Shown in pieces: positions 1-5,412 of a stretch of 5,440 nt of DNA. Every line of letters starts with the position of its first letter. The first letter of the stretch is position 1. The DNA lies in assembly GCA_030620255.1 (NCBI GenBank), contig JAUXFB010000124.1, forward strand, positions 1 to 5,440. Reading direction: 5' to 3'. Below the pieces are notes generated by a model. The model was not told the origin of the DNA and did not search any database. It saw nothing but the letters and a program-made list of their open reading frames with translations. A program made the translations under genes and the position numbers. Source of the stretch: Candidatus Aminicenantota bacterium (GTDB taxonomy: Bacteria; Acidobacteriota; Aminicenantia; UBA2199).

Positions 1-9
1 CTATGCAAA

Positions 10-1251
10 ATGATATTGAAAAAAAATAAAAAAACCAAAACATATAAGAAAAAAGCAAGTACAATTATTGCCATAGATATGAAAGTGATTTTATGGATTA
101 TCAAGATCAATAATATAGACGATAATTCAAATAACCCGATCTTCAAATACTCTTTAAACTGGGAAAAAATTCTTCTAAAAGCACGCAACCATGGAATAAT
201 ATTGCTTCTATATAAAAAGCTTAAAAATTTAAAACAACAGGTAGCCCCATCTGAAATCATGGCATCTCTTAAAGCTTTTTATAATAATAATGCAATACGG
301 AACTTGAGGATGGGACAAAAGTTAATCAAACTTATAAACATTTTATCCACAAGAAAAATCGATGCAATAAATTTTAAAGGTGCTTGTTTGGCAATGCGAG
401 CTTATGAAGATATTTCTATGCGAACTTTTTCTGACCTGGATATATACATTAGAAAAGAGGATTTTGCAAGGGTTTACGATTTGTTAGAACTTTACGGATA
501 TAAGTCCCATTTTCCACAAATTAAAAAAATGAAAAACCTCTGGAAAAAAACTGGGAGAGACTTTCTTTTTCTCGACAAAACCATATTTTATGATTTTCAT
601 CAACGTATCACTCAGGGCTCTAAACAATTCCAGATTACAGAAGATATCTGGGAAAATCCTTCTTTTACAACAATTAATTCTTGTAAGGTTAAAGTTTTAT
701 CTTCTGAAAATACTGTGCTTGCATTATGCATACACGGGGCTAAACATAACTGGTTACATCTAAAGTTTATTACAGATATTGCTTTTTTTATTTCATCCAA
801 CAGAGATTTAAATTGGTCTTTAATTATATCAAAAGCCAAAAATATGGGGTGCTTAAACATAACACTTGCTGGTATACTCCTTTCAAATGAGCTCTGTGGT
901 CTTCTACCTCCTTTGGAGATAAAAAAGGAGATCAATAAGAATAAAAGGGTTAAAAAGCTTACAAATAACATAAAAAGCCGTATTTTAAGAGGAAAAATAA
1001 ATTCCGGGAGGTTATCTGAGTTTCTTTGCATTCCCAGAACCATGGATTCTATATCACATGGATTAAGATATATATTTTATTATATATTTACACCAAGTCA
1101 ATTTGATCTTTTAGTCATTAAATTACCAGAATTTTTATACCCTTTTTACTATATAATAAGACCTATCCGTCAATTTTATAAATATTTTACAAAATTTTTA
1201 GATCTACTCTTTAATGGATTTAAAAGATCAAAGTCTGAATCCCAGAGTTAA
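10..1251 (+). CDS. NTP_transf_5-type (uncharacterised) nucleotidyltransferase family protein, possibly 5'-partial
   Basis: The protein resembles the uncharacterised nucleotidyltransferase family NTP_transf_5 (Pol-beta-like fold, no firmly established substrate). Visible motifs, in residues from the ATG at 10: NWEKILLKARNHGI (50-63), matching the family's N-terminal helix; FKG (122-124); RTFSDLDIYI (138-147), whose D142 and D144 form the DxD metal-binding pair; FYDFHQRI (193-200), a likely third acidic strand (D195); HGAKHNW plus the following LKFITDI (242-257). The C-terminal IIRPIRQFYKY (382-392) is also family-like. It is soluble or membrane-peripheral, with no signal peptide. The frame is open back to base 1, so the gene may begin outside the window. 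No Shine-Dalgarno is visible for the ATG at 10 or for the internal ATG at 79 (M24). The lysine-rich first 23 residues are not family-like, so M24 is a reasonable alternative. Family homologues often lie near surface-polysaccharide or peptide-biosynthesis genes, but no such neighbour is visible here. The family call is good; the activity is inferred. Confidence 0.8.
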   Translation: MILKKNKKTKTYKKKASTIIAIDMKVILWIIKINNIDDNSNNPIFKYSLNWEKILLKARNHGIILLLYKKLKNLKQQVAPSEIMASLKAFYNNNAIRNLRMGQKLIKLINILSTRKIDAINFKGACLAMRAYEDISMRTFSDLDIYIRKEDFARVYDLLELYGYKSHFPQIKKMKNLWKKTGRDFLFLDKTIFYDFHQRITQGSKQFQITEDIWENPSFTTINSCKVKVLSSENTVLALCIHGAKHNWLHLKFITDIAFFISSNRDLNWSLIISKAKNMGCLNITLAGILLSNELCGLLPPLEIKKEINKNKRVKKLTNNIKSRILRGKINSGRLSEFLCIPRTMDSISHGLRYIFYYIFTPSQFDLLVIKLPEFLYPFYYIIRPIRQFYKYFTKFLDLLFNGFKRSKSESQS

Positions 1252-1710
1252 ACCAACCATAACATTTTTAAAGAGATTATCAAAAGGAGTTGTTATAAAA
1301 GCAGTTAACCTGAAATCTTTATCAATCCCGGCGTTTAGTTTTAGCCTCCAATCAGTAGAAACTGCATTACCAGAAAGTTTGAACCACTTAGAAACTCCAA
1401 TCCCAGCAAAAAGAGAATTAGACTCACAATTAAATAATACTCCCGGAGCTAAATATAATGGATCAAATTTGAATTTATAGGATATAAGGTACAATTCAGG
1501 GCTTATCATAAAATAATCCGTAAATACAATGTCTAAAGCAAATCCATATTCTGCAAAATACGACTTAAAAGAAAATGAATCATCAGTTGTAATTCCCCAA
1601 TTAAAGGTAAATTGCTTACCTATATAATTAGATCCCTTTGATCCATCTGAGTACAAACTTAATGTTGAAATTATTATAATCAAAAAAATGATAAAAAATA
1701 TTTTTTTCAT
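1228..1710 (-). CDS. Small exported protein, probable outer-membrane beta-barrel (hypothetical)
   Basis: I do not recognise a named family. The 160-residue product starts with MKK followed by a very hydrophobic stretch (residues 4-19) and a polar DGSKG, a good Sec signal peptide probably cleaved near residue 21. The rest is made of short alternating polar/hydrophobic segments rich in aromatics and glycine (for example 32-40, 54-64, 66-78, 85-93, 99-106, 120-128, 133-140). The last strand, NVMVGLTLGFRL (149-160), resembles a beta-barrel C-terminal signal, although it ends in Leu rather than the more usual Phe. I infer a small 8-stranded-type barrel or another outer-membrane protein. The start is well supported: GGAGG lies 4 nt before the ATG and the signal peptide begins there. 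The gene lies 52 bp downstream of dsbD on the same strand and has its own consensus-like promoter. Its last seven codons and stop overlap the tail of the convergent nucleotidyltransferase gene. One Cys (residue 95) remains in the mature part, so it is not an obvious disulfide substrate. Confidence 0.75.
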   Translation of the reverse strand: MKKIFFIIFLIIIISTLSLYSDGSKGSNYIGKQFTFNWGITTDDSFSFKSYFAEYGFALDIVFTDYFMISPELYLISYKFKFDPLYLAPGVLFNCESNSLFAGIGVSKWFKLSGNAVSTDWRLKLNAGIDKDFRLTAFITTPFDNLFKNVMVGLTLGFRL

Positions 1711-1714
1711 TTTT

Positions 1715-1719
1715 CCTCC
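1715..1719 (-). promoter_or_regulatory. Shine-Dalgarno of the small beta-barrel gene
   Basis: Read on the minus strand, GGAGG is followed by AAAA and then the ATG at 1710-1708. The 4-nt spacing is short but workable, and it fixes the start codon. The site contrasts with dsbD just upstream, which has no recognisable ribosome binding site. Confidence 0.7.
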
Positions 1720-1725
1720 ATTCGG

Positions 1726-1754
1726 ATTATAATTAATTATAAAAAAAATTTCAA
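1726..1754 (-). promoter_or_regulatory. Candidate sigma70-type promoter for the small beta-barrel gene
   Basis: On the minus strand, TTGAAA (1749-1754) and TATAAT (1726-1731) are separated by exactly 17 bp. The expected start of transcription is near 1719, giving a leader of only about 9 nt that begins at the Shine-Dalgarno itself. In such AT-rich DNA a TATAAT alone means little; the paired -35 and the exact spacer make it more credible. If it is inactive, the gene would depend on read-through from dsbD. Confidence 0.5.
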
Positions 1755-1762
1755 TAAAAAAA

Positions 1763-3532
1763 TTATAAATTATTTAAAATTCTTAAGAACTCATCTTTAT
1801 TTTTAAACCCGGAAAATCGTTGAATTTCCCTGGACTGCGCATTAAAGAATAAAACAGTTGGCATTCCAATAATATTTAACCTTTTCCTTAGCTCTCTATT
1901 TTTTTCACCCTTTTCAGTAAAATCCAGTCTAACAAGCACATAATCCTTTAAAACCTTAGAAACATCCTGATCAGAAAAAGTATATTTATCAAGCTCTTTA
2001 CATGCAACGCACCATTCTGCATAAGCATGCACCATAAGAATCTTGTTCTCCTTCTCTGCTTTTAATTTCCCCTGTTCAATGTCTTCTATCCAGAAAAGAT
2101 TATTTTCATAACTCTTAATTGACCCAACAATATAGGGGAAATACTTTATTTCAATTGATTTGAAAAATAAAAATGCTCCGCATAAAAAAATCATCATAAC
2201 AATAATCTTATAAAATTTTTCTTTATGATCATGTTTATCAATACCCTTAAAAAGTCCAATAAATATACTGATTGAAATTAGAAATATCCCCCACATAAGA
2301 AGAGTAACCCATTTAGAGGAAATTGAACTCAAAAAATAGATTCCTCCTCCAATAAGTAAAATAGAAAAGAGATACTTTATATAATCCATCCACTTTCCTG
2401 CTTTAGGCATTGATGATATTACACCCGAAAAAGTACCTGCTAAAACAAATATGACACTCATGCCCAGAGAAAAAGTAAATGTTAGCCAGAAACCAAGAAA
2501 AATATTCTCAGTTTGACTGACCCATGTGAGCAAAGCAATTAATACTGGGCCCACACATGGAGCAGCTATAATTCCAGAAACTCCTCCAATAATAATGGAA
2601 CCCAATATCTCACTCTTATAACCCTTATGAACTTTAGATGAGATTGAAGAGGGAACTGGAATTTCAAAAAGACCTGCAAGACTGAGCCCCATAACTATAA
2701 AAATAGTAGAAATGATAAGTACAACTACAGGATTCTGAAATGATATTCCCATTAAGGAGCCTGTTGTTGCAGCAATAACACCAAGTATGGCATAAACAAT
2801 AGATAAACCAAGCACAAAGAATAAAGAGAGATAAAAACCCTTTATCTTCTTTTTTCCTGATCTTGAGCCAATATAACCCATAATAATGGGAATAACAGGA
2901 TAAACACAGGGACACAGGCTTGTTAAAAAACCAGAAATAAAAACAATCACAAAAAGCAAAAGAGAAGGTTTGCCCCTCAACTCCTCCTTGATTATTCTAT
3001 TCATCCATTTGGAAAAGGTCTCATCCTCTTTAACATTAGATTTATCTGCCTTTTTCTCATTTTTGAATTTAATGTTTTTAAAGCTTTTAGAAATATTTAC
3101 TTCAATTTTCTTTGATTCAGGGGGAAAGCAGAGTTCCATAGGTCTTTCTTTACATATTTGATATCCAATATTAAAGATAAGTTTATATGGAGATTCAAAC
3201 CTTTTTAAAGGTTTCACATATACATTAACCCCAAATTCTCCCTTAAAAACATTTTCATTCTTATAAACTATTCCTTCAGGGAATTTAATATCTGTAATTT
3301 TTATAAATTTATTTTCCTCAATATCGATTTTAAAAAAATTATTTTTCAAATCGGTAATATGATGATCGACAGGTACCTCTATGGTAAAAACAATAATTCC
3401 TTCTTCATAATTAACCTGAGTTTTTATATCAGGTTCAACAACAAATTGATCTCCAAAAAAATCATCTTGTGCTTCAACAAATAAAAACAAATTCAGAAGA
3501 AATAATATAATAAAAAACCTTTTTCTATTCAT
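1763..3532 (-). CDS. dsbD: Thiol:disulfide interchange protein DsbD, full three-domain form
   Basis: DsbD takes electrons from cytoplasmic thioredoxin and passes them across the inner membrane to periplasmic proteins such as disulfide isomerases or cytochrome c maturation factors. All three modules are present in 589 residues, close to the 565 of E. coli. After a signal peptide (1-21), an immunoglobulin-like alpha domain (about 22-150) carries C127 and C135 in YQICKERPMELCFPPES, with seven residues between the cysteines against five in E. coli. About eight membrane segments follow (about 190-460), with the redox pair C209 (PCVYPVIP) and C326 (APCVGPV). The C-terminal thioredoxin domain (about 475-589) has AEWCVAC (C508, C511) and the cis-proline motif GMPTVLFF (P558). 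An extra C207 sits two residues before C209. The start is supported by the signal peptide but has no Shine-Dalgarno. A TTGACT-17 bp-TAAAAT promoter ends 8 bp before the ATG, suggesting a leaderless message. The small beta-barrel gene follows after 52 bp. Confidence 0.96.
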   Translation of the reverse strand: MNRKRFFIILFLLNLFLFVEAQDDFFGDQFVVEPDIKTQVNYEEGIIVFTIEVPVDHHITDLKNNFFKIDIEENKFIKITDIKFPEGIVYKNENVFKGEFGVNVYVKPLKRFESPYKLIFNIGYQICKERPMELCFPPESKKIEVNISKSFKNIKFKNEKKADKSNVKEDETFSKWMNRIIKEELRGKPSLLLFVIVFISGFLTSLCPCVYPVIPIIMGYIGSRSGKKKIKGFYLSLFFVLGLSIVYAILGVIAATTGSLMGISFQNPVVVLIISTIFIVMGLSLAGLFEIPVPSSISSKVHKGYKSEILGSIIIGGVSGIIAAPCVGPVLIALLTWVSQTENIFLGFWLTFTFSLGMSVIFVLAGTFSGVISSMPKAGKWMDYIKYLFSILLIGGGIYFLSSISSKWVTLLMWGIFLISISIFIGLFKGIDKHDHKEKFYKIIVMMIFLCGAFLFFKSIEIKYFPYIVGSIKSYENNLFWIEDIEQGKLKAEKENKILMVHAYAEWCVACKELDKYTFSDQDVSKVLKDYVLVRLDFTEKGEKNRELRKRLNIIGMPTVLFFNAQSREIQRFSGFKNKDEFLRILNNL

Positions 3533-3540
3533 AATGTTAT

Positions 3541-3569
3541 ATTTTAGACAAGCAATATTTTAAAGTCAA
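3541..3569 (-). promoter_or_regulatory. Promoter of dsbD, predicted leaderless
   Basis: On the minus strand, TTGACT (3564-3569) and TAAAAT (3541-3546) are separated by exactly 17 bp, each differing from the sigma70 consensus at one position. The -10 box ends 8 bp before the dsbD ATG (3532-3530), so transcription should start within about 0-3 nt of the start codon. No Shine-Dalgarno lies between, which is consistent with a leaderless transcript. Confidence 0.7.
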
Positions 3570-3602
3570 TAATTCTAAAATTGAAAATAGTAAGATTTTA
3601 AT

Positions 3603-3631
3603 TTTACATTTTAATTAAAATATTGTATAAA
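3603..3631 (+). promoter_or_regulatory. Promoter of the thioesterase gene, predicted leaderless
   Basis: TTTACA (3603-3608) and TATAAA (3626-3631) are separated by exactly 17 bp, each one mismatch from the sigma70 consensus. The -10 ends only 5 bp before the ATG at 3637, so the expected start is at or next to the A of the start codon. No Shine-Dalgarno is present upstream of that ATG. The spacer contains a 14-bp perfect AT palindrome at 3608-3621. Confidence 0.68.
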
Positions 3632-3636
3632 ATACT

Positions 3637-4038
3637 ATGGCTGAATTTAATGATAATAATAATTGTTTTGTATGCGGAACAAAAAATAAAATAGGACTTA
3701 AACTAAAATTTACATATATTAAAAAGTCTAATCTGGTTAAATCTGAAATTATATTCCAGGACCATTTCCAGGGTTGGGCTAATGTTGTTCACGGGGGCAT
3801 AATTTCAACTGTATTAGACGAAATAATGATAAAAACAGCTGAAATAAGAGGATTAAAATGTGTTACAGCTGAAATCAACATTAATTTTAAAAAACCTGCT
3901 TTAACTAAAACCAAATATATACTAAATGGTAAAATTAATGAGATAAGAAGGAAAATAATCTTTACAGAGGCAAGTATTCAAGATTTAGATAATACAACTA
4001 TTGCTACAGCTAATGCAAAACTTTTTATTATAAATTAG
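3637..4038 (+). CDS. PaaI/4HBT-type hotdog-fold thioesterase
   Basis: This 133-residue protein fits the PaaI-like branch of the 4-hydroxybenzoyl-CoA thioesterase superfamily, cytoplasmic enzymes that hydrolyse acyl-CoA or related thioesters and act as oligomers of hotdog domains. It shows the N-terminal CFVCGTKNKIGLKL signature (10-23), with a C10/C13 pair common in this subfamily. The active-site segment VVHGGIISTVLDEIM (50-64) follows, with H52-G53-G54 at the turn and D61 as the likely catalytic acid on the central helix. Strands TAEININFKKPAL (77-89) and TIATANAKLFII (121-132) complete the fold. The length is normal for a single hotdog domain. The ATG at 3637 is chosen because the CFVCG motif lies just after it and a promoter ends just before it; there is no Shine-Dalgarno. 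The threonine aldolase gene follows after 57 bp and probably shares the transcript. The substrate cannot be deduced, and the pairing with the aldolase may be incidental. Confidence 0.88.
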   Translation: MAEFNDNNNCFVCGTKNKIGLKLKFTYIKKSNLVKSEIIFQDHFQGWANVVHGGIISTVLDEIMIKTAEIRGLKCVTAEININFKKPALTKTKYILNGKINEIRRKIIFTEASIQDLDNTTIATANAKLFIIN

Positions 4039-4084
4039 ATTTTAAAGGTCAATTTTTTAAATAATTTCTATATAAAGTAAGAAA

Positions 4085-4090
4085 AAGGAG
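4085..4090 (+). promoter_or_regulatory. Shine-Dalgarno of the threonine aldolase gene
   Basis: AAGGAG lies 5 nt before the ATG at 4096 and supports that start. It shows that this genome does use anti-Shine-Dalgarno pairing for internal operon genes, unlike the two promoter-proximal genes upstream, which lack it. Confidence 0.8.
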
Positions 4091-4095
4091 AGAAA

Positions 4096-5133
4096 ATGTC
4101 TTATAAAGGTGTTTCAGATTTCAGGAGTGATACAGTTACAAGGCCTACTGAAGAGATGAGAAAAGCAATGTACAATGCAGAGCTCGGAGATGATGTTCTG
4201 GGAGATGATCCAACTGTAAAAAAATTAGAAGAGATATCATCAGAAAAATTAGGCAAAGAAGCAGCTATTTTTGTTCCTTCAGGCACAATGGGCAACACTA
4301 TTGCATTAAAAATAGCTGCTGGTGAAGGTAAAGAGGTTATTCTCGAAGAGAAATGCCATATACTTAATTATGAGTCAGGAAACATCTCAAGAATAGCAAA
4401 GAGTTTACCACGTGCACTCCCCTCAAATAGAGGAGAAATCCCTTTAGATTTAATAGAAAAAAATATTCACACCTATCTAAGAGATCATATACCGGAGACA
4501 AAAGTCATTAGTCTTGAACATACTCACAATAACTGGGGAGGAAGCATTTTAAGCCTTAATTATTTAAGAGATGTAAAATCAATTGCTGATAAACATCATT
4601 TGCATATGCACCTGGATGGTGCAAGAATATTCAATGCAAGTGTAGCTCAGAAAATTGATGTTAAAGAAATTTCCAAATATTTTGATTCAATAATGTTCTG
4701 CCTTTCAAAAGGACTTTCAGCCCCAATAGGCTCTATACTTACAGGTTCAAAAGAATTTATTAAAGAAGCAAGGTTTATAAGAAAATATCTTGGAGGCGGA
4801 ATGCGCCAGGTTGGGATAATTGCTGCTCCGGGTATTGTTTCTGTTGAAAAGATGATTGACAGACTCGAAGAGGATCATATTAGAGCTAAAAACCTGGCTG
4901 AGAAAATAATAGACATAAAAGAAATTGATATAAATTTTGATGAAGTTAAAACAAACTTTATAATATTAAAACTCAAAACAATGGATTCATTAACATTTCT
5001 TAAAAAATTAGAAAATAAAAGAGTATTAGCATTACCTCTTAGCAATGAGCTCGTAAGAGTGGTTACGCATAAAGACATTGATGATTCAGATATAGATATA
5101 GCAGCAAAAGCAATAAGGGAAATTTTTGTATAA
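4096..5133 (+). CDS. ltaE: Low-specificity L-threonine aldolase (PLP-dependent beta-eliminating lyase family)
   Basis: This cytoplasmic enzyme splits L-threonine or L-allo-threonine into glycine and acetaldehyde using pyridoxal phosphate. The sequence is full length (345 residues) and opens with the family hallmark DFRSDTVTRPTEEMRKAM (8-25), then GDDVLGDDPTV (31-41). Cofactor-binding features are visible: SGTMGN (62-67) for the phosphate, H88 in CHILNYESG as the residue expected to stack on the ring, DGARIFNA (174-181) with D174 contacting the pyridine nitrogen, and K205 in CLSKGLSAPIGS as the Schiff-base lysine. GGGMRQ (233-238) and RVVTHKDI (321-328) are also family-typical. A good Shine-Dalgarno precedes the ATG. 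The gene probably follows the thioesterase in one transcript: the 57-bp gap has TATAAA at 4071-4076 but no convincing -35. It ends 19 bp from the convergent tRNA-Cys with no terminator hairpin visible. The symbol ltaE follows E. coli; ltaA is also used. Reaction stereospecificity (L versus allo) is not readable from sequence. Confidence 0.95.
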   Translation: MSYKGVSDFRSDTVTRPTEEMRKAMYNAELGDDVLGDDPTVKKLEEISSEKLGKEAAIFVPSGTMGNTIALKIAAGEGKEVILEEKCHILNYESGNISRIAKSLPRALPSNRGEIPLDLIEKNIHTYLRDHIPETKVISLEHTHNNWGGSILSLNYLRDVKSIADKHHLHMHLDGARIFNASVAQKIDVKEISKYFDSIMFCLSKGLSAPIGSILTGSKEFIKEARFIRKYLGGGMRQVGIIAAPGIVSVEKMIDRLEEDHIRAKNLAEKIIDIKEIDINFDEVKTNFIILKLKTMDSLTFLKKLENKRVLALPLSNELVRVVTHKDIDDSDIDIAAKAIREIFV

Positions 5134-5152
5134 ACAATATTAAAGGAAAACC

Positions 5153-5224
5153 AGGCGACGACCGGATTCGAACCGATGAATAGCGATTTTGCAGACCGCT
5201 GCCTTACCACTTGGCTACGTCGCC
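5153..5224 (-). tRNA. tRNA-Cys(GCA), CCA not encoded
   Basis: On the minus strand this folds into a complete 72-nt cloverleaf. The acceptor stem GGCGACG/CGTCGCC has seven perfect pairs. The D stem is GCC/GGC. The anticodon stem GCGGT/ATCGC has one G-U pair and encloses loop CTGCAAA, anticodon GCA. The T stem is ATCGG/CCGGT with loop TTCGAAT. The discriminator is U73, a known cysteine identity element. The bases after it read GG, so the CCA end must be added by nucleotidyltransferase. It is the downstream member of a pair with tRNA-Gly, 6-9 nt away, and almost certainly comes from the same precursor. Confidence 0.97.
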
Positions 5225-5230
5225 AGTCAA

Positions 5231-5305
5231 TGGAGCGGGAAACGGGATTCGAACCCGCGACATCGACCTTGGCAAGGTCGCGCTCTACCACTGAGCTATT
5301 CCCGC
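5231..5305 (-). tRNA. tRNA-Gly(GCC) with encoded CCA
   Basis: On the minus strand a standard cloverleaf runs from 5305. The acceptor stem is GCGGGAA/TTCCCGC and the D arm is GCTC/GAGC. The anticodon stem CGACC/GGTCG encloses loop TTGCCAA, anticodon GCC (reads GGC and GGU). The T stem is GCGGG/CCCGT with loop TTCGAAT, and the discriminator is U73, usual for tRNA-Gly. Unlike the neighbouring tRNA-Cys, the CCA is encoded (5233-5231); without it the gene is 5234-5305, 72 nt. It is the first gene of the two-tRNA unit, preceded by a promoter at 5321-5349. Confidence 0.97.
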
Positions 5306-5320
5306 TCTAAAAGAAGATTA

Positions 5321-5349
5321 AGGATAATAAAAAATCAAACTTTTGTCAA
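5321..5349 (-). promoter_or_regulatory. Promoter of the tRNA-Gly/tRNA-Cys unit
   Basis: On the minus strand a perfect TTGACA (5344-5349) is followed after 17 bp by TATCCT (5321-5326), a 4-of-6 match to the -10 consensus. The predicted start is near 5314, giving about a 9-nt 5' leader before tRNA-Gly, suitable for RNase P trimming. A TATTAT lies at a poor 14-bp spacing and is a less likely -10. Confidence 0.65.
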
Positions 5350-5363
5350 GTACAGGTTTGATT

Positions 5364-5411
5364 TAGTTGACTGGACTAATGGTTTATTAGTTAAATAGTT
5401 GAATGGTTCTT
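5364..5411 (+). repeat. Degenerate 8-bp-period tandem repeat (six units)
   Basis: Six in-register octamers follow one another: TAGTTGAC, TGGACTAA, TGGTTTAT, TAGTTAAA, TAGTTGAA, TGGTTCTT. All start T-(A/G)-G. Against TAGTTGAA they match at 7, 4, 5, 7, 8 and 4 of 8 positions. The tract is non-coding, lies upstream of the tRNA promoter, and looks like an eroded minisatellite. Strand is arbitrary. Confidence 0.5.
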
Positions 5412-5412
5412 T

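Noticed and set aside
612..1043. Minus-strand reading frame of 143 codons
   Set aside because: It lies entirely antisense to the nucleotidyltransferase gene, whose motifs (FKG, DxD, HGAKH) span this region. No ribosome binding site or recognisable domain.
1214..1480. Plus-strand reading frame of 88 codons
   Set aside because: Antisense to most of the small exported protein, which has a signal peptide, Shine-Dalgarno and promoter. The plus frame has no supporting signals.
2664..2915. Cysteine-rich minus-strand frame of 83 codons
   Set aside because: It is an out-of-frame shadow of the DsbD membrane domain; the cysteines and aromatics come from frameshifted membrane codons.
2970..3161. Plus-strand frame of 63 codons inside dsbD
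   Set aside because: Antisense to the DsbD periplasmic domain and linker; no start signals or recognisable domain.
4039..4095. Separate promoter for the threonine aldolase
   Set aside because: TATAAA occurs at 4071-4076, but no acceptable -35 is found at 16-18 bp. In AT-rich DNA an isolated -10 is not enough, so read-through from the thioesterase promoter is preferred.
4101..4298. Minus-strand frame of 65 codons inside the aldolase
   Set aside because: Antisense to the strongly conserved N-terminal part of the threonine aldolase.
4875..5291. Minus-strand reading frame of 138 codons starting inside tRNA-Gly
   Set aside because: It runs through both tRNAs (typical VAGSNPVSRS tRNA-translation peptide) and then antisense to the threonine aldolase, which has complete family motifs.
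5189..5398. Plus-strand reading frame of 69 codons containing RDSNPRHRPWQGRALPLSYSR-like peptide
   Set aside because: This peptide is the well-known spurious translation of the antisense strand of tRNA genes. It lies across tRNA-Gly and part of tRNA-Cys and has no ribosome binding site.
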